A stretch of DNA of 64,000 nt from Ricordea florida (taxonomy: Eukaryota; Cnidaria; Anthozoa; Corallimorpharia; Ricordeidae), in the NCBI GenBank assembly GCA_949710005.1, contig OX453278.1, positions 8,151,097 to 8,215,096 on the forward strand, given 5' to 3'. Positions 10,951 through 23,410 of this stretch are shown piece after piece (the stretch's first letter is position 1; every line of letters begins with the position of its first letter). The notes under the pieces are model-generated. The model was not told the DNA's origin and searched no databases. It worked only from the letters and a program-made list of their open reading frames with translations. The translations under genes were made by a program, and so were the position numbers.

Positions 10951-11369
10951 TGCACGGTTACTAGGTGATGACGTGACTTATCACAAAATCACGTGATTGA
11001 GTTTAGCCAATCACGCGCATGGATTTAGTACATTGAATGAAGATTAAATATTAAGTTCAATTACCATTATTAATACCAGGTTACAAAGTCACATAGTTGT
11101 GCAACCTTTATTCTACCATAGGTAGATTAGTTTATCACATTTTAATTAAGCAGACCGTCAAAAAAAAACTTTGAATTCTCAAGCTAAAAAACGTTTAACA
11201 CTCTCAACCAACAAAAAAACATTGCGTTCACGACTGGAGTAGGGTGCCAAACTTTTGATTCGTTCGAAACCGTCAGGCAACGCTCAGGATGAAGCGTTAT
11301 GTGACAAATAATGGCTGCGAGGGATTGGGTGACTAAACCTGACTGTGACGCTCAAAATGACAGAGATCT
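10951..11369. other. Old 5' flank of gene A
   Basis: From about 11130 to 11356 this matches the sequence just upstream of gene B (18365-18599), including GACTGGAGTAGGGTGCCAAA and GGCTGCGAGGGATTG. It ends in an ATG that aligns with the gene B start codon, then is cut by inserted repeats. 10951-11130 holds nothing recognisable. Confidence 0.65.
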
Positions 11370-12025
11370 CGAGCGCTTACCATTTGAATGGAATTTTCGG
11401 TGAATTTTTTTGAGACAAATGGTACTGTATTTTTTCTCGTGAAGGAAACGGAACGGATTTATCTGTACCATTTGATCCGAGTCTCGGACGCCAGTAAGCT
11501 GGGGCCTAGTATGAATGTTTTCCTGCGCTACGTAGCTCAAAAGCGCGAACCGTCAAAACAAAAGAAAAACATAACTATCAACAACCAAAACTTAAAGCTT
11601 TCACACCTGGGATGCAATAGATGTGTTGGAGGAACTGGAAGAGATTTGGCGAGGAGAACAAGCCGTTCTCGCATTGATAAACTTGTAACACTTGATCATG
11701 ATCATTCGCGATATCCGCCATGCTGTCTTCTCGCAAATATCATCTTGAGGAACCTGGCACTGGTATTGTCCAATGGGACAGAAATTTCCGGATATTCCGG
11801 TACAACCGAGAAGATGGTAACACCTTGGAAGGTTTATTTTTTTCCGAAAACATTCCACTGGAATAAACCGTTCCATTTAAACTTTTACCGGAATTTCCGC
11901 TTTTTTCGTACAAATGGTAAGCGCCCAATAATACCTTGGAAGGTATTTTTTTTCCGACATTCCACCGGAATAAACTGTCCATTATCGGAATTTTCGGTTT
12001 TTCCGTACAAATGGTAAGTGCCCCT
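11370..12025. mobile_element. TIR element (GCGCTTACCATTTG ends) with duplicated right end
   Basis: The left end GAGCGCTTACCATTTG is inverted at 11909-11924 (CAAATGGTAAGCGCCC) and again at 12008-12023, so the right terminus is tandemly repeated with about a 99-bp spacing. The inside has recurring TTCCGGAATTTTCGG-like phrases. The open frames across it are by-products of the repeats. Confidence 0.65.
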
Positions 12026-12029
12026 CATG

Positions 12030-12206
12030 TATATTGCCACCACGAGTCCCATTGTACGTAGTTGTTTCCCTATACAGGCAATGATCTCATGTATATACCC
12101 ATCTCGAGTCCCCTGTACGTAATTGAATGGTACGTTGACGTAATTGAACGGTGCATTGAATAATATAACGTGTGTTAAGTAGTTGGGGACTCGTGGTGTA
12201 TGGTGC
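12030..12206. repeat. Small inverted-repeat element
   Basis: CACCACGAGTCCC at about 12040 is matched by GGGGACTCGTGGTG at about 12185. The interior holds repeated ACGTAATTGAA. Non-coding and probably an independent small insertion. Confidence 0.45.
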
Positions 12207-12780
12207 GTATATAATAATAATAATAATAATCAACTTTATTTAACGAGGGTAACACGGGACAGTACTTCAACTGAATAACTGGTGGCCCTCAAACTAAATT
12301 GTAAAACAAGAAATTGAGTAACAAAATACATATCGTTAAAGAAAAGGAACTATAAATATATATATGAATAAGATTAAAAGAGTAAAAAGTATATTACAAT
12401 TAAAATATCCTTACAAAGAACATCTACAAACTACAATTGCAATAAAACTACAGCTAAGATGGATCAATTAGCATAAAAGTAAGAAATAAAATTAAGTTAA
12501 CTTAAGCTAAAATGATCAACGTCATTGTATCTCGTGAACAGATGACTATAAATAGCCTTTTTAAATGAGGTTACACATGTTCCTTTCTTAAGGTTAATGG
12601 GCAGGGAGTTCCAGAGCCTGGTCGCGGACACGCAAAAAGTTCTCCCTCCCTCAGATTCACGATTATATCTGGGGCAGACGAGGTTTAAAGCACTGTACCG
12701 CCCACTGCGTGTGTGTAAATCTGCATTGCATTTAAGAAGGTCGTACATGTAACCGGGGCATATACATATACATGAGATCT
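12207..12780 (-). mobile_element. 5'-truncated LINE 3' end
   Basis: On the minus strand the final part of a non-LTR reverse-transcriptase ORF is visible (12775-12497), with the typical C-terminal pattern GGRTFCVSATRLWNSLPINL. An untranslated tail and an ATT microsatellite (12212-12230) follow as the 3' end. The RT core is absent. It abuts the start codon of gene A and probably supplies its current 5' flank. Confidence 0.75.
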
Positions 12781-12791
12781 TTCCCGTCACG

Positions 12792-15700
12792 ATGGCAGGT
12801 TCTGGAGTAGTTATCGCTCATATTTTGTGGTCTATTTGTAGCAAATCTCTGATCGCTGTGGTCATATTTTATGTAGCAAAGATTGCTGTAAGGGCTGCAA
12901 CGAAGAGCCAATGGTACAAAAATACGTTTGCAATCTATCAAAAAGCTTGGATAGACCTCGGTAAAAGAATGTTCGTGGGTCCGAAAAAAGAGCTTTTCGC
13001 TCACCTAAGGGCAGGACTCGAGAAAGTTAACGGTGATGTGGTAGAAATTGGCATCGGTTCAGGAGCAAATTTCGATTATTATCCAGATGGAACTTCATTT
13101 ATTGCTGTTGATGCCAATCCTCACGTAGAGAAACTTTTACGAAAAAGACTAGAGGACGTTGATCCAAGAAAGCGCATTCACTTGAAAAAGTTTGTCGTGG
13201 CCTCTGCCGAAGACATGAGTTGTCGAGGAGAGATCGGTGTCGCTGACGATTCTGTTGCAGCCGTTGTTTGTACGCTATTACTTTGTTCGCTTACCGAGGA
13301 CCAAATAAGAAAGACAGTTCAGGAAGCAAAGCGAGTGCTTAAACCGGTTTGTATACTCTTTGTTTTTTTTTTAGCCTGGTCGGTCCGCCGCAAGGTGTAC
13401 TACTGGCCGAGCTGTTCTTCCTCGCAAAGACCGCGTGTGCTCTTAGCTGTGTGCGCGCGTGATCGTAAACATGACCCGCCTAGATTAGCTAAGCAACCCG
13501 CGGGCATGTTATTTTACTCGGAATGATTTCCGCACATGTCCCTACTTTATTATGCATGCTGTAGCCATATTGTTTCATTCTGCAATAACAAAAAATGTTT
13601 ACATGTGAACAATTCATCTGGTGCATGCATAATGAAGTAGGGACCGGTGCGGAAATCTTGCCTTTTACTCTTACCTTATAACACAATAAAATAAAATGTA
13701 TGTATGTATTTGTATGTATGTTGTATGATTTGGTTTTGTCAAGATGTTCTTTTTGCCAAGTGTATATTGTGGTTCAATTTCATTCTTGGTTCAAATTTTA
13801 TTTTCCTTTGTTTCAAACTCATTATCATAAATCACCATAACCAAAACAAAAGAAAATGAAATTTAAACCAATGAAAAAGTTGAACCACAACATAGACAGG
13901 ATACTTTTATTCTTAGTACACAATGTTTTTCGTCCACAACCTGGTTTGTTTGTTTTTTTTTTTTTTCGTTTTGAAAAGTGTTTTCATCTTCAGTGCAAAT
14001 ATATGATCTATTCCATCAAACTGCTAAAGTAGATTAATGACACAGTAATAGGAATTGTATCATTAATTCAGTCATATGATCAGACAAGTATCTAGTACCT
14101 TTAGTTTACTTTAGTTTTATTATTTTCGTCACAAATATTAGATGTATTTTACAAAAGATTCACATCTATGACGGGAGGAAGAAACACTGGGCAAGCGCCA
14201 ATTGACATCAACCTCTTATACCAACATATATTATTATATCAATGTATGTTTTAAATCTTTTTAATAGAAAATTTAATTTTTTCTTTCTTACCAGGGAGGG
14301 AGATTTTATTTTTTGGAACATGTAGCAGGTAACTGTTATTATTGTCATTAAACTTAAATCACTTTCTCGGTTAATTCAAGATTATAGTCCTGAATTATAC
14401 AATTTTCCAGAGCATGTTAGCTGATTCCCATTTTAGTACCATACACATTCAACAAACAATCCTTTGTTAGCTTTAGCAATTGTTTAGATTGCCTGAATTG
14501 CTCCAGTTTTTTCTGGTTCTGTTGGACACCATGGTAACTCAGATTGCCTACATTGCCTTAGCTGATATGCCATTGCTTTTACAGAAGTATTCAAGGACCG
14601 TTCATTTCTTATGAGGGAGGGGGGGCTGTTGTGATTTGGGAAGCACCATTTAATTAAAAATTGCTAGACCCCACACCCAGCTTGCCAATTTTTTCACATG
14701 ACTCCCCCCCCCCCCAGTCTAAAGAAAGAGAAGTCAATTTCGGATTAAAACATTATGACATAAAAGTATTGCTAAAATATTTCACGTGACCCCCCTTTTC
14801 CTAATTTTTTTTACATGACCCCCCTAAATCCCACCAGCCCCCCTCCCCTGTAAAAAATGAATGGTCCCTTTTTTAAATATGATAAATTGTTAAAACAATT
14901 ATTCTCTAAAATCGAGGGAACAGTCACTGTTAAAGTCACTGTTCACCAAGATTGAAGAGAATAACGATATTGTTTTACGACATACATGTACATGCACCAA
15001 TGAAGCAATCTAAGTCACATCAAAGCGGTGACAAAACTTTATTTCAAAAATATGCCATTAAAGTTAAGTGGTTCAGAACTGCCAGCACTATTCACCTCAG
15101 TACTGGTGTTGAATGTACCAAGATGATGAGCCAATCAGATATCTCAAAATGCTAACATTTTTGTATTTTGATGCACACAATATGTCTATTGAACTTAATC
15201 TATACATATTGTATTGTTAATTATTAAATATTTGTATTAATTAAGCGTGTTTGCTCGTAGGACTTTGTTAGATTTGACAGAGGTTTGTGTATTGTGTACT
15301 GCATAAGGTAGAAAACTATCTACTAGCAGTAATGGTAGATTAGGGAGTGCATTCCATACAGTTCAAAAGCGCTGATGAACGTTGCTTAAGTGTTACCTTA
15401 GGTTAAAAGGGATTAGACAGAAGGATGAGTAGTTTTCCTGGATTGTGACAGTACAAAATGTGAACCTCTTAACACCTGGCACAGCCCAATTGACATGATA
15501 GATTACTTTTTCCATGTAAGTACATGCATTAAAGCAAGGTCAATATTGAAAGAGAGGCTGCTTCTCTGGCAAAAAAAATGTTTGTGGGGACTAAATTTGC
15601 ATTGACCACAGAGAGATAGAAACCCCAAACAATTTCACCTGTATTACACAGGAAACCCAACATGTGTACCTGACACCATCATAAGAGTAGGTTAGTATCA

Positions 15701-15976
15701 AAGGCAATGAAAAGACATTTATTTGTTGCAGACACACCAGGTACACTACGATATTACATGCAACAGATTGTGTCCTTGACCAGACTGTGGCCCACACTTC
15801 TCAATGGCTGCTGCTGCAATGTAGAAACCATCAAGTTCATACAGCAAGGTTACTTCAATCATCTCTCCTTCAAGAGACTTTGTGTTGAGTGTTCAGAAGA
15901 AATGAGTAGGTTTAGAATTCTGAAAATAGTTCAGTACTTTGCTGCTCCAATGGTGACTGGCTATGCCGAGAAGTGA
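12792..15976 (+). CDS. Gene A: METTL7/TMT1-like SAM-dependent methyltransferase, three exons
   Basis: Exons 12792-13346, 14295-14328 and 15732-15976 join in phase to 277 residues. Residues about 6-36 are a hydrophobic membrane anchor. SAM motif I is E85-IGIGSG91, the acidic residue ending motif II is D107 (FIAVDANP), and VVCTLLLCS (158-166) follows. The 34-nt second exon gives GGRFYFLEHVA and the last exon gives DTPGTLRYYMQQ... ending GYAEK. Vertebrate METTL7A/B are about 244 residues, ER or lipid-droplet thiol S-methyltransferases. The same chemistry is inferred here, with substrate unknown. The exon 1 donor is the weak GTTTGT; exon 2 has AG/GTAACT borders. The reading frame is intact, but transposons sit right at the ATG. 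Intron 1 carries an insertion at about 13350-13713 that gene B lacks. Confidence 0.88.
13525..13657. mobile_element. MITE in intron 1 of gene A
   Basis: 35-bp inverted ends lie at 13525-13559 and 13623-13657 (GATTTCCGCAC...TTATGCATGC and complement). The matching intron position of gene B goes straight from GGTTTGT to TATGATT, so the wider 13350-13713 insertion is specific to copy A. A TATG microsatellite (13695-13720) flanks it. Confidence 0.7.
14594..14869. mobile_element. MITE (GGACCGTTCATT ends) in intron 2 of gene A
   Basis: Ends AGGACCGTTCATTTCTTATG and its complement near 14869 enclose G-rich and C-rich halves. The same element is at the same place in gene B (20806-21069), so it was there before the duplication. 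Confidence 0.75.
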
Positions 15977-17639
15977 CCCTAAAAGAAACAACTTGTTGAA
16001 TTTACCACCATTTAAATTTAATGGAATAAATACAGCTGAATAAGTGAAAATATACCAGTAAGGTAATCTGTTTTTGTTATGCAAGTAAAAGGTAAAAAAG
16101 TCCAGATTTCAAAACTTAAGAGAGCGGACAGCATTTTTTCCTCAATATTATTTCCAAATTTCAAATTTCCACATAATTACTCACCCCTTTTAAGAAAGAG
16201 AAAATGGGAAGTATTTACACCAAAGTTTAACTTTAACATTATTGTTTTTGTACTTATTAATTACTTTGATCAGTGAAAATATAAGGAAGAAAAAGGTAAC
16301 TAAATAATACAAGATAAACAAAAAAAATCTGAACAATAAGGAGATTAAAGTGCATAGTGGCCAAAGTAGTACAAGGCTTTCGAATTGGCCTCTACCACCT
16401 GTAAATTAACAATAGAATATAATGGAAAAGGAAAAGAGAGAAACTAATAGCAATTAATTATTAATAATCGAAATTCAAATTCAAATTAATTAACAAAATA
16501 CCGGTAATTTTTAAGGGAAAAAAATGATACTGAAAGTCAGTATGGCACTTGATAATCAGTCTTTATAGTCTTGCTCAGGAGGAAGAACTTGTGATTCTTT
16601 TGCAATGAGCTGAAAGGCGTCATTTATATTTGCAGAGGGATTTTTTCCCATATCCTTGACGCAATTGATTTCAACCTTGACAGACCATAGTTTGTTCTGG
16701 AAGCTGGTCTGTAGAGGTTGCTGTTGCTAGTTTTGTAGTTATGAATATCAGAAGCTGATGAAATTAATTCAGTAATGGCTTTTGGGAGGGTTGATTTAGT
16801 GTAATATTTTATCTTTATTATGCCCATACTATGCAAAGGGGAAAAGAGGATTTCAAAGTGCATGTTAATTAAAGCCATGCTGTAAGCAGGAGTTCTTACA
16901 CATGTTAGTACTGTACCTTTTTATATACCACTAGTTTAATAAAATCAAGAGGATCGAGTTGGCTTTTATATACACTGAAAACACCATTGACAAATATACA
17001 TCTAAAACCTTTTTTTTTCACATTACCATCTAGTGTAAACATCTTCCTAACATTTGGCAAGTCTCTACCGAACTATACATGTATGAGTTTTATGAACACT
17101 GTCTTTTAGGTAAACAAGTTGTTGACCAAGCTTTTGCAAATTTCTGAAATCCCTTTATGTCTCCACCTAAACCTTACTCACCTCATAAGTTTTGAAATAT
17201 CTGTAAACATGATTGCAATAAGTGTTGTTGACACACAAAATAATCTGGGTTATGTTTACAAAGATTAGTATTAGACCAATCAGCACACTCCTTACATTTA
17301 TCAAATATTATTCAAAGTAATAAACATTAGCCAGTCCATTTAATAGAATTGTTGTTCATGCTTCTAATAAATTCACAACTCAATTAATGGCAACAAATTT
17401 TTAGAGGAATAAAGTATTAATCTACATGTTTCAACCAAAACACTACATTTTAAAAAAAGTATTCCATGCCTTCAGGCATTATTTTCTTTCCAGAGTTTCT
17501 GCAAGACGAAAACTCATAAATCTTTCCTGGGAATTCAGTATGGTTTCCCTGGCTTGAATTGATTTGATTATCAAATTAAGATTGAACTAAAGAAATTTTC
17601 ATTGCAGAGTATAAACAAGCTTTCTTAAAACATGTAAGG
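15977..17639. other. Downstream flank of gene A, shared with gene B
   Basis: This non-coding stretch aligns with 22190-24211 downstream of gene B, apart from an insertion present only in copy B. The only recognised content is a LINE remnant at 16550-16878. Confidence 0.6.
16550..16878 (-). mobile_element. LINE C-terminal remnant
   Basis: The minus strand encodes YRPASRTNYGLSRLKSIASR followed by IWEKIP, the pattern that closes many non-LTR RT ORFs. It is repeated at 23090-23410 as part of the gene duplication. No RT core remains. Confidence 0.55.
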
Positions 17640-17782
17640 TCACACTTCAGCCCATCTACTAACAGTTGACGACACAACATACAAAACTATAGCATTACGC
17701 AGTTTTAGTAACCATAAATTTGCTGGAAGTTTGAGAGAGAATGTATTGTAACACAAATTTTTGAACCCAGCCTCCTCTAAGA
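17640..17782 (-). pseudogene. Truncated copy of the last exon of gene C
   Basis: From the TGA at 17640 to about 17782 the minus strand matches the last exon of gene C (24212-24354), encoding the end of the family domain up to the EEAG region. Homology then stops abruptly and an unrelated repeat begins. It is the tail of the left duplication unit, not a gene. Confidence 0.8.
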
Positions 17783-18270
17783 GATGTTCCAACGATGCCT
17801 TAATCTTTTTCGATTTCATCCCTTACTGGTTCCCTAAAATGTTTTAGCTCGTGTTCCCTTGATCCTCAAAAACGTTTATCATTGCTTCCCATATTTGTTT
17901 GCTTGAAAGGTTTAAAAAATATGTATTATTGAAAGTATATTGTTTTCTTCCTTGTTCCCAACAATCTAATCTGGAGTTCCCTTGTTCCCTGAATATAATT
18001 TGACAATGTTTCCTGTTCCCTGAAAATAAATGTTCCTGTTCCCTTGCTCCCTAAAACCCCTAGGAGGGGCTCATATAATTTGGTTTCTACTTGTTTAACC
18101 ACTTGTTCTCGTTTTCTATTAAATAAATAGTCATATCGATGCCTTGCACCTCTTTGACCATAATGACTCCTAGAAAGTACAAACTCGTAGTCTAGTTTTT
18201 AACTAGAAATGTCACGTCTTTCGTTTACTTTCCATTCAAAAAATACAGTATTCTAATCAAACGTTTACAT
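17783..18270. repeat. Dispersed repeat at the duplication junction (copy of 6142-6660)
   Basis: It shares GTTCCCTAAAATGTTTTAGC and CCTAGGAGGGGCTCATATAA with the 6.1-kb copy. It lies exactly between the left and right duplication units. Confidence 0.65.
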
Positions 18271-18596
18271 AAATCATTTTTTTCATTACTTGTCCAATAC
18301 TATGCTTCTGAAGACTACCATAAGTACTGGGTACGACCAAGAGCGGCTCCTGGTACGACTAGATTGGTTTATCACATTTTAATTGACCAGACCGGCCAAA
18401 AAAAAAAACGTTGTAATTTTCAAGCTAAAAAACGCTCAGCACTTTCAACCAACAAAAACTATCGCGTTCGTGACTGGAGTAGGGTGCCAAACTTCTAACT
18501 AGTTCGAAACCGTCACGCAACTCTCAGGATGAAGCGTTGTGTGATAAATGATGGCTGCGAGGGATTGAGTGACTAAACGTGACTGGGACGATCAAG
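18271..18596. promoter_or_regulatory. Uninterrupted 5' flank of gene B
   Basis: From about 18365 it matches the severed gene A flank at 11130-11356, and here it runs continuously into the ATG. It is probably the ancestral promoter and 5' UTR. No TATA box was assigned. Confidence 0.45.
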
Positions 18597-21500
18597 ATGG
18601 CGGGTTCTGGAGTAGTTATCGCTCATATTTTGTGGTCTATTTGTAGCAAATCTGTGATCGCTGTGGTCATATTTTATGTAGCAAAGATTGCTGTAAGGGC
18701 TGCCACGAAGACCCAACGGTACAAAAATACGTATGCAATCTATCAAGAAAGTTGGACAGACCTCACTAAAGGAATGTTCGCGGGTCCGAAACAAGAGCTT
18801 TTCGCTCACCTTAGGGCAGGACTCGAGAAAGTTAACGGTGATGTGGTAGAAATTGGTATCGGTTCAGGAGCAAATTTCGATTATTATCCAGGTGGAACTT
18901 CATTTATTGCTGTTGATGCCAATCCTCACGTAGAGAAACTTTTACGAAAAAGACTAGAGAACGTTGATCTAAGAAATCGCATTCACTTGAAAAAGTTTGT
19001 CGTGGCCTCTGCCGAAGACATGAGTTGTCGAGGAGAGATTGGTGTCGCTGACGATTCTGTTGCAGCCGTTGTTTGTACGAAATTACTTTGCTCGCTTACC
19101 GAGGACCAAATAAGGAAGACAGTTCGGGAAGCAAAGCGAGTGCTTAAACCGGTTTGTTGTATGATTTTGTTTTGTCAAGATGTTCTTTTTGCCAAGTGTA
19201 TGTTGTGGTTCAATTTTATTCTTGGTTCAAATTTTATTTTCCTTTGTTTCAAACTCATTATCATCAACTTACCTTAACCAAAAGAAAAGAAATCAAAATT
19301 TGAACCAAGGTAAAAATGAAACCATAACATAAACCGAAGTGCCCAATTTTTTCCATGTAGACATGATACGTCAACGCCTTGTTAATAAATCAATAATGAT
19401 GTACAAGATTGTAAATAATATGGTTCCGGAATATCTTTGTTCATGCTTTGTCTTCCGTTCCGATACTTTGACTTATAACCTAAGAGGCAGTGATGGTACG
19501 CTTGCTATCCCACAGCCCCGCACTAATTACTGTAAAAGAAGTCTTTCTTACAGCGGAGTTGTACTATGGAATAGTCTGCCCTTGAATATTAGACAATCGC
19601 TCTCTCTTAATCAGTTTAAATCTAAGTTGAAGAACTATGATTTTGACAGTGGTCTTATATAAATTTTATTTTGTTTTTATACACGGCTTCCTTGTAAAGC
19701 AGGTTTTTATCATTTCTCTTTTTAGTAGTTTTATAATATTAAATTAGTTAGGTAGTTACATTTATTTAAATTAAATATTGTATAGTCCTGAAGGAAATAC
19801 CGTGTCTAAATAAAGATTTACTACTACTACTACTACTACATACTGTTATTCTTATTACAATCTTTTTTTTTCATTAGGGACCGGTCATTATTTATGTGGG
19901 GGGGGGGGGGGAGAAATCATGGGGTGGGCCAGGCCTATTTTTTTTTAGAGAAAAGGGGTGGGCCAAAAGCGTCAGAGTTGGTAAGGACAGTGATGAGAGT
20001 GACAATGACCTTGTTTTGTGTGATGAAAGTGAAAGCGAAAGTGAATCAGATGATGACAGTCATACTGTAACAATACAAGAAGGCACATCAACAAGAAGTG
20101 GCTGCAGAGTAGGACACTGGTCCACAAGATATGCTGATTTTGTTCAGTGAAGAGGAACTCCTTATATAGGTATAGATTGAAGGAGGCTGGGGGTGGGTCA
20201 CCTCTTACATAAAGTTTATGGGGGTGGGTCAAGAATTAACTAATGGGCTTAAAGGGGTGGGTCATGCTTTTTCTTTCATGCTAAAACAATACAAATCCCC
20301 CCAACCCCCCCTCCCACATAAATAATTACTGGTCCCTTATAACAATTGGTTTCATCCTCAGTGCAAGTATATGATCTATTCTATCAATGAAATCAAATTG
20401 TTTATAGGAGTTGTATCATTAATTCAGTCAGATATGATCAGACAAATATCTAGTCCCAATATATATTTTAAATCTTTTAAATAGAAAATTTAATTTTTTC
20501 TTTCTTACTAGGGAGGGAGATTTTATTTTCTGGAACATGTAGCAGGTAATTGTTATTATTTGAATTAAACTTAAATCACTTTCTCGGTTAATTCAAGATT
20601 ATAGTCCTGAATTGTACAATTTTCCAGAGCATGTTAGCCGATTCCCATTTTAGTACCATACACACTCAACAAACAATCCTTTGTTAGCTTCAGCAATTGT
20701 TTAGATTGCCAGAATTGCTCCAGTTTTTTCTGGTTCTATTGGATACCATGGTAACTCAGATTACCTATGTTGCCCTGATATGCCATTGGTTTTACAGAAG
20801 TATTTAGGGACCGTTCATTTTTTATGAGGGAGGGGGGGCTGGTGTGATTCGGGAAGCACCATTTAGAAATTGCTTGACCCCCCTCAGGTTCCCAATTTTT
20901 TGACATGATTCCCCCTTCATAAAAAGAAACAGAAGTCATTTTGAGATGAAAACACTATGACATAAAAGTATTGCTAAAATACTTCATGTCACCCTCGTTT
21001 TCCCTAATTTTTTTGCACGACGCCCCAAATTCACCATTCCCCCGTCCCTTGTAAAAAATGAACGGTCCCCTTTTTTAAATATGATAAATTGTTGAAACGA
21101 TTATTCTCTGAAATGGAGGGAACAGTCTACTGTTAACGTCACTGTTCACCAAGATTGAAGAGAGTAACAGTATTGTTTTATGGCATTACATGTACACACA
21201 CTGATGAAGCAACCTCGTGCACATCAAAGCGATGACAAAACTTTATTTCAAAAATATGCCTTTAAAGTTAAGTGTTTCAGAACCGCCAGCACTATTCAAC
21301 TCATAGCAGATAAATAGTACTAGTGTTGAATGTACCAAGATGATGAGCCAATCAGATATCTCAAAATGCTAACATTGCTGAGTCGGTGCATACAAAATGT
21401 GTCTGTTTACCTGATCTGTACATATTGTATTGTTACTTATTAAATATTTGTATTATTTAAGCATGTTTGCCCATAGGACTTTGTTAGATTTTACAGATGT

Positions 21501-22189
21501 TTGTGTAGTGTACTGCATAACGTAGAAAACTATCTACATGTACTAGTAGTAATGGTAGATTAAGGAGTGCATTCCACACAGTTCAAAAGGGCTGGTGAAC
21601 ATTACTAAAATGTTACCGTAGGTTAAAAGGGATTAGGCAGAAGGATGAGTAGTTTTCCTGGATTGTAACAGTACAAAATTTGAACCTCTAAACACCTGAC
21701 ACAGCCCAATTGACAACATGACAGATAACCTTTTCTATGCGAGTACATGCATTAAAAGCATTGAAAGAGAGGCTGCTTCCCCTGGAAAAAAATTTTGTGG
21801 GGACTACATTTGCATTGACGACAGAGAGATAGAAACCCCAAACAATTTCACCTGTATTACACTGGAAACCCAACACGTGTACAGGACACCATCACAAGAA
21901 TAGGTTAGTATCAAAGACAATTAAAAGACATTTATTTGTTGCAGACATGCCAGGTACACTACGATATTACATGCAACAGATCGTGTCCTTGACCAGACTG
22001 TGGCCCACAATGTACAATGGCTGCTGCTGCAATGTGGAAACCATCAAGTTCATACAGCAAGGTTACTTCAAGCATCTCTCCTTCAAGAGACTTTCTGTTG
22101 AGTGTTCAGCAGAGATGAGTAGATTTAGAATTCAGAAAATAATTCAATACTTTGTTGCTCCAGTGGTGACTGGGTATGCCGAGAAGTGA
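18597..22189 (+). CDS. Gene B: METTL7/TMT1-like methyltransferase, three exons
   Basis: Exons 18597-19151 (555 nt), 20512-20545 (34 nt) and 21945-22189 (245 nt) join to 277 residues, the same lengths and phases as gene A. The membrane anchor, motif I E85-IGIGSG91, D107 and the GGRFYFLEHVA microexon are all present. Differences from A include residues in 39-66 and TKLLCS for TLLLCS. The last exon reads DMPGTLRYYMQQ to GYAEK. Introns also align with gene A, showing a recent duplication of genomic DNA rather than retroposition. Intron 1 has gained a LINE fragment and a MITE that A lacks. The upstream flank is intact, so of the pair B is the likelier to keep ancestral regulation. The enzyme role is inferred from family. 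Confidence 0.9.
19333..19850 (+). mobile_element. 5'-truncated LINE in intron 1 of gene B
   Basis: About 107 codons of an RT C-terminus (DTLTYNLRGSDGTLAIPQPR, then GVVLWNSLPLNIRQ) are followed by a 3' UTR, AATAAAG and a TAC microsatellite (19826-19848). It is absent from gene A, so it entered after the duplication or was lost from A. Confidence 0.8.
19875..20339. mobile_element. G-rich MITE in intron 1 of gene B
   Basis: Ends TAGGGACCGGTCATTATTTA and the complement of that type at 20339 (ACTGGTCCCTTA) enclose a G-run on the left and C-runs on the right. It is related in style to the 14594 and 27775 elements and absent from gene A. Confidence 0.7.
20806..21069. mobile_element. MITE in intron 2 of gene B
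   Basis: Orthologous to 14594-14869 by position and sequence, with ends AGGGACCGTTCATTTTTTAT and its complement. Confidence 0.75.
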
Positions 22190-22611
22190 CCCAAAAAGTA
22201 ACGAAAACGTGTTGAATTTACCACCGTTTAAATTGAATGGGTTAAATACAGCTGAATAAGTGAGACAGCCATAATGCACCTTTGTTTAGGTTTACAGAAA
22301 ATATACCAGTAAAGTAATTTGTTTTTGTTATGCAAGTAAAAGGTAAAAAAAGACCAGATTTCAAAACTTGAGAGAGCAGACGGCATTCTTTCCTCAATAT
22401 TATTTCCAAATTTCAAATTTCCACATAATTACTCACCCCTTTTAAGAAAGAGAAAGTGGGAAGCATTTACACTTTATTGTTTTTGTACTTATTAATTAAA
22501 TTGATTAGTGAAAATAATAAGGAAGAAAAAGGTAACTAAATAATACAAGATTAACAAAAAAAGGAACAATAAGGAGATTAGAGTGCCCTGCCACCTGTTA
22601 ACAATAGAATA

Positions 22612-22821
22612 TATTAGAAAACAATCCTAAGAAAATACGTGTGCTGATTGGTTAGAATTCGTGTTTCTATAACTCGGTAGAAACACAGAACTAGCACGAG
22701 CTGTTGATGTAGTGATGACGCGAGCAAAGAGAATTTACATTTTGATAATCAAATTTAACAAGTTGTTTTTCTTTTCTTCGTCGCGGTGTTTTCTAAAAGA
22801 AATAGAAAACATGTTCTTCGC

Positions 22822-22852
<31 letters not shown>

Positions 22853-22968
22853 AGTTTGGGAGAACTCGAAAAAGCTGTGGAAATCCCACAGCATTTCTCG
22901 TTCTCCCAAACTTCCACTCGTGTTTCTATAACTCGATAGAAACACGGTACATGTTTTCTTTTTCTTAA
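22612..22968. mobile_element. Foldback MITE found only in copy B
   Basis: Inverted arms at about 22821-22945 carry GTTTCTATCGAGTTATAGAA and AAGTTTGGGAGAAC with their complements. The paralogous site downstream of gene A (about 16420) lacks it. A related partial sequence lies at 44880-44970. Confidence 0.75.
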
Positions 22969-23089
22969 ATAGAAAAGGAAAAGAGAGAAACTAATAGCAA
23001 TTAATTATTAGTAATCAGGAAATCAAATTAAAATTAACTAAATAGCTATTAAGGAAAGAAAAAAGATACCGAAGGTCAGTATGGCACTT

Positions 23090-23410
23090 GATAATCAGTC
23101 TTGGTTGCTTAGGAGGAAGAACCTGTAATTGTTTTTAAATGAGCCGAAATGCATCATTTTCATTTGCAGAGGAATTTTTCCCATATCCTTGATGCAATCG
23201 ATTTAAACCTTGACAGACCATAGTTTGTTCTGGAAGCTGGTCTGTAGAGGTTGTAGTTATATCAAAACCTGATGAAATCAATTCATTAGTGGCTGTTGGG
23301 AGGATTGATTTAGTGTATTTTATCTTTGTTATGCCCATACTATGCAAAGGGGAAAAGAGGATTTCAAAGTGCATGTTAAAGCCATGCTGCAAGCAAGGGT
23401 TCTTACACAA
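23090..23410 (-). mobile_element. LINE C-terminal remnant (duplicate of 16550-16878)
   Basis: Same C-terminal RT remnant as downstream of gene A, with further decay. It shows the element predates the duplication. Confidence 0.5.

Noticed and set aside
11388-12017. 209-codon open frame
   Set aside because: It runs across a TIR element and its duplicated end with no domain; a by-product of repeat composition.
13347-13526. Extension of gene A exon 1 past 13346
   Set aside because: The family pattern continues in the microexon at 14295, and the read-through lies in an intron insertion absent from gene B.
19896-20150. 84-codon acidic frame with Ser-Glu-Asp repeats
   Set aside because: It lies wholly inside an intronic MITE and has no family.
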